Below are positions 15,412 through 21,351 of a DNA stretch of 21,351 nt, one piece after another. The DNA comes from CAYSCS01 sp964429695 (GTDB lineage: Bacteria > Acidobacteriota > Aminicenantia > Aminicenantales > Aminicenantaceae). The notes under the pieces were generated by a model. The model saw nothing but the letters and a program-made list of their open reading frames with translations, was not told the DNA's origin and ran no database searches. Each line of letters starts with the position of its first letter. Position 1 is the first letter of the stretch. The stretch spans positions 1-21,351 of the forward strand of contig CAYSCS010000081.1 in the NCBI GenBank assembly GCA_964429695.1. Direction: 5' to 3'. A program made the translations under genes and the position numbers.

Positions 15412-16293
15412 ATGGGTAAAAAAAGGAGTCTCTTTGAAATCCACACAGCAGTCTTACTCTTCGGGTTAGCCGGGCTCTTTGGAAAATTGATTCCTTTATC
15501 CTCCTCTATGATAGTGCTGGGCAGGGTATTTTTCGCAAGTATTTCCCTTGCTCTAATAATTTTTATTTCAAAACAAAAAATTAAGATTCGTTTCTGGAAA
15601 GACTTGATTTATTTCCTCCTCCTCGGAGCCTTACTTTCATCTCATTGGATTTCTTTTTTTACTTCCATTCAGGTTTCGACAGTGGCTATTGGTCTTCTTT
15701 CTTTTTCCTGCTATCCAATTCTTACCGTCTTCCTCGAATCATTAATCTTCAGAGAAAAGCTCATTAAGTTAAACATCTTCTATGCAACTCTTTGTTTTTC
15801 AGGAATTTCTATCCTCATTGAGGGCTTCAACCTTTCGAATTCAAGCTTTCAGGGGATAGCCTGGGGTGTATTATCGGGAATCACCTTCTCTTTTCTAATC
15901 ATTTTTAATAAAAAGCTTGCTCAGAGGTATTCGAGTTTTTCGATAGCTTTTTTTCAGGATTTATTTGCCTTTTTAATTCTTTCCCCTCTTGCTGCTTGTA
16001 ATTCAGCTTCCTGGAGTTTGCGCAGCATTTTCCTCCTCTTTATCCTAGGAGTTTTCTGTACGGCTGGAGCTCATACTCTTTTTATAGAAGGGATAAGACA
16101 AATCAAAGCTCAAACAGCGAGCATCATCAATTCTTTAGAACCTGTATACGGAATAATTATGGCCTATTTTTTTCTAAGGGAAATTCCCTCTTTGCGCACT
16201 ATTTTTGGAGGAGTGGTGGTTCTCATCGCTGTGCTTGGCGCCACCCTTTCCTCCCGAAAAGGTCTCTCCTCAATTGCTTCTCGACAAAATTGA
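15412..16293 (+). CDS. EamA/DMT-family membrane transporter
   Basis: A ten-helix inner-membrane permease of the drug/metabolite transporter superfamily, whose members export amino acids or other small metabolites. Two EamA repeats are visible at about 8-137 and 148-283, each with five hydrophobic helices. The second repeat ends with the characteristic INSLEPVYGIIMAYFFLREIP. Length 293 aa is standard. The substrate cannot be told from sequence. No ribosome site precedes the ATG; an AAGGAG inside the first codons (about 15422-15427) has no suitable in-frame start after it. The gene stands alone on the plus strand, divergent from dnaX. Confidence 0.85.
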   Translation: MGKKRSLFEIHTAVLLFGLAGLFGKLIPLSSSMIVLGRVFFASISLALIIFISKQKIKIRFWKDLIYFLLLGALLSSHWISFFTSIQVSTVAIGLLSFSCYPILTVFLESLIFREKLIKLNIFYATLCFSGISILIEGFNLSNSSFQGIAWGVLSGITFSFLIIFNKKLAQRYSSFSIAFFQDLFAFLILSPLAACNSASWSLRSIFLLFILGVFCTAGAHTLFIEGIRQIKAQTASIINSLEPVYGIIMAYFFLREIPSLRTIFGGVVVLIAVLGATLSSRKGLSSIASRQN

Positions 16294-16636
16294 TAATCAA
16301 AATTTGATTAACAAGTTACTGAAGAATTTTCATCTGAACTTGAGCTAAAAGAAAGCTTCCTAAAATCCATAAATTGTTACTTAAACTCCTTTTACTAGCC
16401 AGAACTAAATAACGAATTTATAAGAAAAAGGATAATAAGATAAGCGTTTCCTTCACCCTAACTTCCAGGAAAAATAGAGGGAATTAGACCTTTACGCCAC
16501 GGAAAAAACTGAATGAAGACAGAAAGATTACGAAAATACTATAAGTTCTTTGTGGCACTCATTTTTGCTCTTACTTCTAGCATTATTAAAGGGGCTTGAC
16601 TTCAGAAAAAATAGCTGACAAAGTAATGAAAATACT
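16294..16636. other. Intergenic stretch between the convergent EamA and lipoprotein genes
   Basis: AT-rich. A 17-base perfect inverted repeat (TAATCAAA, central A, TTTGATTA) at 16294-16310 starts directly after the EamA stop. It has no U-tail and no room for a loop, so termination is doubtful. The only other thing seen is a 28-codon reading frame at 16513-16599, listed separately. Confidence 0.45.
16513..16599 (+). CDS. Possible 28-aa membrane or leader peptide
   Basis: ATG to TGA, 28 codons. The product begins with a basic segment (KTERLRKYYK) and continues with a short hydrophobic one (FFVALIFALTSSII). It resembles a signal peptide or a tiny membrane protein. Only a weak GGAAA precedes it. 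It could equally be chance or the decayed start of a lost secreted-protein gene. Confidence 0.15.
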   Translation: MKTERLRKYYKFFVALIFALTSSIIKGA

Positions 16637-17779
16637 CTAGTTATTCTTTTTCTTGACCTTGGTTTTTTCTACCTTTTTTTTATCTTTCTCATGCCTTTCC
16701 TTAATTTCTGCCTTCTCCTTCTCATGGCTTCTTTTCAGATTTAAAACCTTGATTTCATATTCCTCCCTTATTTTTTTCTTCTCTTCAGGAGATTGAACCT
16801 CCTTCTCTTTATCTTCAAGTTCTTTCCTCAGCTCTTCAACTTCTTGTTGTTGGCTCTTCTCAAGGATTTCAAGTTCCCTTCGCTGAATGTCCACGACTCT
16901 TTGCTTTTCATCTAACGTTAAATAAGTAGCTTGAGAGACTCTCCGTTGCACTTCTGATTTTTCTAATACTTCTTTAGGTTTAGAAGATTCCTCTTTGCTT
17001 AGAGAAGGCTTATAAATAATCAGTCTTTCTCGGTCGATTTTCGTCCCCACCGGCCTCCTTGCTTCTTCGAGCTGATATTTAGTTACCCTTGTTCTTGCCA
17101 TTTTTGAGATGTATTCAGTCTCAAATCCTTTATTTATGATCCGATCTCTTTCGACGATGATGTTGGTGAAGATTACGGTATAGTTAATTATCGTCTGGTT
17201 ACGTTCCCAGGGAAGTGCATATCGGTAGAGAGACGGGCTAAAAAAATACCTCCCTTCGATGAATATCCACGCATGGGGTGGTAGGGTAATAGAAAGAGAA
17301 GTAATCCCTACGCCTGGAATGAAAGGCACTTCAGGGGGCAATGGCGCCCAACCTATATAAAAGCCCCCATGCCTCCAGGTCACCCAGGCAGGAGCCCAGA
17401 TGGTATCTGGCACCCAGAACCAGCCAAGCTCACTATCCCAGCCCCAGCGTCCATAGTGAAATGTAGCCCATCCCCATTCGAAATATGAAATCCATGTCCA
17501 TCCATAATCAGTGAAAACCCATCTTCCATAAGTATAAGGCCTCCATCTGTATATCGAAATGCGCGGAATCCATACATATCGATAAGGTGGATAATAAACC
17601 CAAAATCCATAGGGGGAAAGATAATCATAAAAAAAGGAAATATCAAAACTCGAAGGAGAGCCTGGAGGTTGACTAGGGTATTCTTCTGGAGAAGGAGGCT
17701 CCTCATAAGGGTGCGGGATGTAGATGAGGCATGAACTTGAAAAAAAGATAATCAAGCACAACATCAAACTCTTTCTCAT
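16637..17779 (-). CDS. DUF6600-like lipoprotein with aromatic repeats and a C-terminal coiled coil
   Basis: Function unknown. A lipoprotein signal is clear: MRK, a hydrophobic core, and FSSSC with the lipidated Cys at 17. A proline-rich stretch follows (about 22-45). Residues about 48-195 are packed with Trp and Tyr in repeats such as YGRWVFTDYGWTW, WGWATFHYGRWGW and PAWVTWRHGGFYIGWAPLPP, the pattern of the DUF6600 family found in envelope proteins. Residues about 255-380 are very rich in Lys and Glu and look like a long coiled coil ending in a basic tail. The protein therefore seems to be membrane-tethered with a compact aromatic domain and a long charged arm. It has its own likely promoter and converges with the EamA gene. 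Confidence 0.75.
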   Translation of the reverse strand: MRKSLMLCLIIFFSSSCLIYIPHPYEEPPSPEEYPSQPPGSPSSFDISFFYDYLSPYGFWVYYPPYRYVWIPRISIYRWRPYTYGRWVFTDYGWTWISYFEWGWATFHYGRWGWDSELGWFWVPDTIWAPAWVTWRHGGFYIGWAPLPPEVPFIPGVGITSLSITLPPHAWIFIEGRYFFSPSLYRYALPWERNQTIINYTVIFTNIIVERDRIINKGFETEYISKMARTRVTKYQLEEARRPVGTKIDRERLIIYKPSLSKEESSKPKEVLEKSEVQRRVSQATYLTLDEKQRVVDIQRRELEILEKSQQQEVEELRKELEDKEKEVQSPEEKKKIREEYEIKVLNLKRSHEKEKAEIKERHEKDKKKVEKTKVKKKNN

Positions 17780-17798
17780 CCTTAACCTCTATATTTTA

Positions 17799-17827
17799 AA
17801 GATAAGTTAAGAAATTTGTTAAATCAA
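17799..17827 (-). promoter_or_regulatory. Candidate promoter of the DUF6600-like lipoprotein gene
   Basis: On the minus strand TTGATT (complement of 17822-17827) and TATCTT (complement of 17799-17804) are 17 bases apart. The predicted start near 17792 leaves a leader of only about 12 bases, which still contains an AGAGG/AAGG ribosome site next to the ATG at 17779. The -35 hexamer is the same as that proposed for dnaX. Confidence 0.4.
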
Positions 17828-17876
17828 TCTAATTTTGAAAAATCCTTCTTTTAGCCCTAGAGAGAAAACATAAGAT

Positions 17877-19082
17877 TCACTCTGCCCTCTTGAAGACTCT
17901 TTCGATTCTTTTGTAAGTCCAGTTGAGCTCTTTCTCTCTGATGATTAAGGGAGGAGCCAGGCGAATGACATGTTCATGAGTTTCCTTACAGAGAAGTCCT
18001 TCTTTCATTAATTCTTCACAGAAGCGACGTGCTCCTCCAGCTTCAGGCAAGAGTTCAATTCCTATCAATAATCCTCTTCCTCTTATTTCCTTGATATGTC
18101 TGCTCTTTATTCTTTTCAATTTTTCAAGAAAATACCTACCCTGGTTGGCGGCATTCTCAACCAGACCCTCTTCTTTAAGAACTCTGAGTGCTTCTCTGGC
18201 CACAGCACAGGCTAGCGGGTTTGCTCCAAAAGTCGAGCCATGTTCACCTGGTTTAAAAACCCCCAGTACCTCCCTGGAAGAAAGTGTGGCCGAGATCACT
18301 GAAACTCCACCGCCCAGAGACTTCCCGATGACCAGAACATCTGGTTTGACATTCTCATGGTCACAGGCAAACATCTTGCCTGTCCTTCCTAAACCAGTTT
18401 GAATCTCATCGGCAATGAAGAGAACATTATTCTTCTCACAGAGTTTTTTTGCCTGATGTAAATAACCATCCGGGGGAATAATAACTCCTGCTTCTGCCTG
18501 AATTGGCTCCACCAGAAAAGCAGCGGTGTAAGGGTTTATTGCGGCTTCAAGTGCCTTAACATTTCCATAAGGAATGACACTGAATCCTGGTGTATAAGGA
18601 CCATAGTCATTTCTATAGAGAGGTTCAGTGGAAAAGCTGACGACGGTGATTGTCCTTCCATGAAAATTGTTCGCACAGGCTATTATTTCTGCCTTATCTT
18701 GGGGAATGCCTTTCTTCTGATAGGCCCATTTTCGAGCCACTTTTAACGCCGTCTCTATTGCTTCTGTCCCTGAATTCATAGCCAGCACCATTTCGTATCC
18801 TGTAAACTCACATAGTTCTTTCGCCAGAAGAGGCCACTGATCGTTTCGAAAGGCCCTTGAGGTCAACGTAACCTTTTCTGCCTGTTTTTTCAACGCTCTC
18901 AGGATTCTGGGATGACAGTGACCATGATTTACGGCAGAATAGGCACTCAAAAAATCCAAATATTTCTTTCCCTCTACGTCCCAAAACCAAATCCCTCTTG
19001 CCTTCGTTATTACTACATCAAGGGGCTTATAATTGTGGGCACCATAGATATCTTCCAGGACCACATAATCTCTCGTCTCCAT
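17877..19082 (-). CDS. rocD: Ornithine aminotransferase (class III, PLP-dependent)
   Basis: It moves the delta-amino group of ornithine to 2-oxoglutarate, giving glutamate-5-semialdehyde, which cyclises to 1-pyrroline-5-carboxylate. The reaction is reversible. The PLP lysine is K254 in VIGKSLGGG, and D225 in ADEIQTG binds the pyridine nitrogen. Residues equivalent to human Y85, R180 and E235 are Y48 (SAYSAVNHGHCHP), R143 (NNFHGRT) and E197 (VEPIQAEAGV); these mark ornithine aminotransferase among class III enzymes. Length 401 aa is normal. AAGGAG (complement of 19088-19093) precedes the ATG. The gene starts 49 bases after tRNA-Ser on the same strand, possibly in one transcript. Acetylornithine aminotransferase is the main alternative but fits the motifs less well. 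Confidence 0.88.
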   Translation of the reverse strand: METRDYVVLEDIYGAHNYKPLDVVITKARGIWFWDVEGKKYLDFLSAYSAVNHGHCHPRILRALKKQAEKVTLTSRAFRNDQWPLLAKELCEFTGYEMVLAMNSGTEAIETALKVARKWAYQKKGIPQDKAEIIACANNFHGRTITVVSFSTEPLYRNDYGPYTPGFSVIPYGNVKALEAAINPYTAAFLVEPIQAEAGVIIPPDGYLHQAKKLCEKNNVLFIADEIQTGLGRTGKMFACDHENVKPDVLVIGKSLGGGVSVISATLSSREVLGVFKPGEHGSTFGANPLACAVAREALRVLKEEGLVENAANQGRYFLEKLKRIKSRHIKEIRGRGLLIGIELLPEAGGARRFCEELMKEGLLCKETHEHVIRLAPPLIIREKELNWTYKRIERVFKRAE

Positions 19083-19131
19083 GATTACTCCTTTTTAAAA
19101 ACCCTTCTCCTTTGTCTTTATCTCTTTTTAA

Positions 19132-19224
<93 letters not shown>

Positions 19225-19242
19225 TTTTTTATGTTAAATTAA

Positions 19243-19271
19243 ATCTTAAAAAATTAAATAACTTAAACCAA
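19243..19271 (-). promoter_or_regulatory. Candidate promoter of tRNA-Ser and perhaps rocD
   Basis: On the minus strand TTGGTT (complement of 19266-19271) and TAAGAT (complement of 19243-19248) are 17 bases apart. The expected start near 19236 lies about 12 bases before the mature tRNA 5' end, a normal distance. Confidence 0.5.
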
Positions 19272-19294
19272 GATAGGTCACTCTCTTTTTATTA

Positions 19295-21100
19295 TTATCC
19301 TTGTTTCTTTGGAGCAGTGAAAACACCTTGGGGTTGTTTGAGCTTTGCTTCTCTGACTACACCTGACTCATCCATCATAAACTCGATGCTTACACCAGGG
19401 ATGTTCTTTGCATTATACTCTGTCCCTTTATACGGTATTAATTCAATTTCCGGTTGTCCCGGGATCCTGAGTATGAGAGTATTATCTCCTTTGATGGAGA
19501 CAGTCAGAACTAGCTCAGCAAGTTGGTATTCTCCAACAAATTTCTCCAAGAAGCTTCGTTCCTTCATTCTCTTCTCAGGCATCTTGATAAACACAATAGG
19601 CTCAACGGCTGGTTCAAGCTGAGCAGAGAGGCTGCTTATGTTTCCCTTGGGGTCTGTAAAAAATGAAATTTTAATTGTCATATTAAACATTTCGTTATGT
19701 ACTTCGAAGATATCATAGTGATAATGTTCCATCGGAAATTCAAGAGCATTGAATACAGTCTTGAGCTTATCCCCTTCCTTTACTACTTCTAAGACTCCAT
19801 AACCCGGATTATGATACTCTCCAAGATAATCATCTATGGGATGAGAAAGAGAAGTATTGAGAATTCTATCCTTATCTTTTTCTTTTTTTGCTTTTTCTTC
19901 CTCTTCCTTAGCCCTCTTTTCCTCTTTTCTAACTCTCTCTATCCAAGGAACAGGATCCAATCCGAGCAATCTGTCATATGCATTGAAAGAGATGATTTGG
20001 GTTAGAGGGTTGGGGGAGAGATTAGTAAGGATAACAACACCAATCTTATCTTTGGGCATAAAAGATACATGAGCTATAAATCCATCGATTCCGCCTCCGT
20101 GAACCAGGAAGAGATGCCCTCTGTAGGCTGTTATCGCCCAACCCATTCCATAAAAATAATAAAACAACTCCTCTTCCCTTATGATATTCGACATGATTAT
20201 TTGAGGAGAATGTATTTCATTAAGGCTTGCTTCAGAAATAACCCGTGTTCCGTTAAATTCTCCTTTATTCAAGTTTAGAATCAGCCAATTAGCCATATCT
20301 TCAACATTGGAATTTATGGAGCCAGCAGGACCTATGGCATCAATGTTACGAAAGGGGATTTCAATCACTTTATCCTCTCTCTTTAGGTAGGGAAGGGAAA
20401 AATCTGGTGCCTTCTTTGAATCTTCTACGGAAAAATTGCTATTCATCATCTTTAAAGGCTCGAAAATCCTTTTGCGAACAAACTCTTCCCAGCTTGAGTT
20501 TGTAATTTTTCCCACAAGATAGCCTGCAGTCATGAACATCAGATTCTGATATTGGAAGGTGGTCCGAAAATCCTTGTTGGGTTCAAGAAATTGCAACCTA
20601 TTAAAAAGTTCCTCTCTTGTAGCCGATGCGTTATACCACATCATGTCATGCCTGGGGAGTCCAGAACGATGACAAACTAAATCTCTGGGAGTCATTCTTT
20701 CAGAAGCAAAGCTATCTTTGAGTTTGAAAGTAGGAAGAAAATCCCTCAAAGGCTTATCCCATTCAAGCTTCCCCTCATCTACCAAAATTCCCATGGCAGT
20801 TGCTGTGAATGCCTTTGAGCAAGATCCTATAGCAAAAAGAGTTTTGGGTGTCACTTTTAGCCTCTCTGCCACATTTCTATAACCAAATCCCTTAGAATAA
20901 ATCACCTTATTATCCTTCACGATTGAAATGGCCAGCCCGGGAACCCTCCATTCCTCCATCACTTTCACTATAAACTCATCGAAACCTCTTAGGGGGTCTT
21001 TCTTTGAGTAAACCTTTTGGGCAAGAGAAGGGAATGAAGAGATAAGGATAAAGAAGATAAAAAAGAAAATAAAGATAAACTTGCCAACCTTCAATCTCAT
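19295..21100 (-). CDS. Secreted serine hydrolase, beta-lactamase class C/PBP-like, with DUF3471-like C-terminal part
   Basis: A member of the beta-lactamase/D-alanyl-D-alanine carboxypeptidase-like serine hydrolase family, which includes D-aminopeptidases, esterases and peptidases. The catalytic triad of motifs is intact: SCSK with S93 and K96, YQN at 184-186, and HGG at 334-336. A signal peptide is clear (basic MRLKVGK, hydrophobic core, cleavage near SLAQ at 25-28). A charged linker (about 389-412, mostly Lys and Glu) leads to a DUF3471-like beta domain (from about 421, with DDYLGEYHNPGYG) and a second similar segment (from about 545, with FVGEYQL). Length 601 aa suits this multidomain form. 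Ribosome site GGAGAGGAGG precedes the ATG. The substrate is unknown; true beta-lactamase activity should not be assumed. Confidence 0.85.
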   Translation of the reverse strand: MRLKVGKFIFIFFFIFFILISSFPSLAQKVYSKKDPLRGFDEFIVKVMEEWRVPGLAISIVKDNKVIYSKGFGYRNVAERLKVTPKTLFAIGSCSKAFTATAMGILVDEGKLEWDKPLRDFLPTFKLKDSFASERMTPRDLVCHRSGLPRHDMMWYNASATREELFNRLQFLEPNKDFRTTFQYQNLMFMTAGYLVGKITNSSWEEFVRKRIFEPLKMMNSNFSVEDSKKAPDFSLPYLKREDKVIEIPFRNIDAIGPAGSINSNVEDMANWLILNLNKGEFNGTRVISEASLNEIHSPQIIMSNIIREEELFYYFYGMGWAITAYRGHLFLVHGGGIDGFIAHVSFMPKDKIGVVILTNLSPNPLTQIISFNAYDRLLGLDPVPWIERVRKEEKRAKEEEEKAKKEKDKDRILNTSLSHPIDDYLGEYHNPGYGVLEVVKEGDKLKTVFNALEFPMEHYHYDIFEVHNEMFNMTIKISFFTDPKGNISSLSAQLEPAVEPIVFIKMPEKRMKERSFLEKFVGEYQLAELVLTVSIKGDNTLILRIPGQPEIELIPYKGTEYNAKNIPGVSIEFMMDESGVVREAKLKQPQGVFTAPKKQG

Positions 21101-21135
21101 GATTTACCTCCTCTCCTAATTTTGGGGAAATTAAT

Positions 21136-21152
21136 TAAAGTTTTAAACTTTA
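21136..21152. repeat. 17-base palindrome in the leader of the serine hydrolase gene
   Basis: TAAAGTTT, central T, AAACTTTA is a perfect inverted repeat. It lies between the likely RNA start (~21168) and the ribosome site of the serine hydrolase, so it could be an operator or a small RNA hairpin. Confidence 0.35.
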
Positions 21153-21174
21153 TGATATCTCTAAGAAAATAAAA

Positions 21175-21202
21175 AGTATACACTAAATAAAGATAAAAAC
21201 AA
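21175..21202 (-). promoter_or_regulatory. Candidate promoter of the serine hydrolase gene
   Basis: On the minus strand TTGTTT (complement of 21197-21202) and TATACT (complement of 21175-21180) are 16 bases apart. The leader would be about 68 bases and includes the palindrome at 21136-21152. Confidence 0.4.
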
Positions 21203-21330
21203 AGTCTACAAATCGAATCATCTAAAATCTAAGTGTAGAGGTATCATCTTGTCATTTAAAGAGCTAACCGTAATGGAGATAAGAGTCCCTAGATTATATA
21301 ACCTCACCTTGAGAGAAAGGAGGTTAGGTT

Positions 21331-21351
21331 ATGAAACAGAAGCTACGAATG
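21331..21351 (+). CDS. Start of a gene cut by the window edge
   Basis: ATG at 21331 follows AAAGGAGG (21316-21323) by seven bases, an excellent ribosome site. Only seven codons are visible (MKQKLRM). The basic start would suit a signal peptide, but the product cannot be identified. It is divergent from the serine hydrolase. Confidence 0.6.

Noticed and set aside
19295..21100. Antibiotic resistance beta-lactamase
   Set aside because: The SxxK, YxN and HGG motifs define the wider serine hydrolase family. The long C-terminal domains and 601-aa length are unlike classical AmpC enzymes.

Overview
The window looks like a chromosomal segment of an AT-rich, anaerobic, peptide-fermenting bacterium with a Gram-negative-type envelope. 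The evidence is oxygen-sensitive enzymes (a glycyl radical enzyme with its radical SAM activase, and a four-subunit ferredoxin-dependent 2-oxoacid oxidoreductase), several peptidases, a predicted lipoprotein and secreted proteins with Sec-type signals. The mix of a DUF6600-like lipoprotein, a DUF3471-like serine hydrolase, an M16 peptidase pair and PorGDAB recalls Acidobacteriota relatives such as Aminicenantes. That placement is inference at low confidence. TGA ends many intact genes here, so the standard bacterial code applies.

Layout. (1) 1-1221: an IS1380-family transposase, open at the left edge, interrupted by one in-frame TGA and clearly richer in GC than the rest. (2) 1722-4429, plus strand: two overlapping M16 peptidase genes, one with the zinc site and one without. 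(3) 15025-4442, minus strand: a long co-directional run made of dnaX-ybaB-recR, then porG-porD-porA-porB, then a radical SAM activase, a glycyl radical enzyme and an Xaa-Pro peptidase. (4) 15412-16293, plus strand: an EamA/DMT transporter, apparently made from a leaderless mRNA. (5) 21100-16637, minus strand: a secreted serine hydrolase, tRNA-Ser(GGA), ornithine aminotransferase and a DUF6600-like lipoprotein. (6) 21331-21351: the first codons of a further plus-strand gene with a strong ribosome binding site.

How the genes fit together. The most notable unit is 4442-9165. The glycyl radical enzyme carries every active-site residue I recall for trans-4-hydroxy-L-proline dehydratase (HypD), at one constant numbering offset. 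It follows its own activase and precedes a prolidase-type peptidase that could release proline or hydroxyproline from peptides. No pyrroline-5-carboxylate reductase gene is present. An ornithine aminotransferase, which works at the same pyrroline-5-carboxylate/glutamate-semialdehyde node, lies about 9 kb away. With PorGDAB just upstream and the secreted or envelope peptidases, the segment suggests fermentation of collagen- or gelatin-like peptides. The link between these genes is inference from gene order and family knowledge, not proof.
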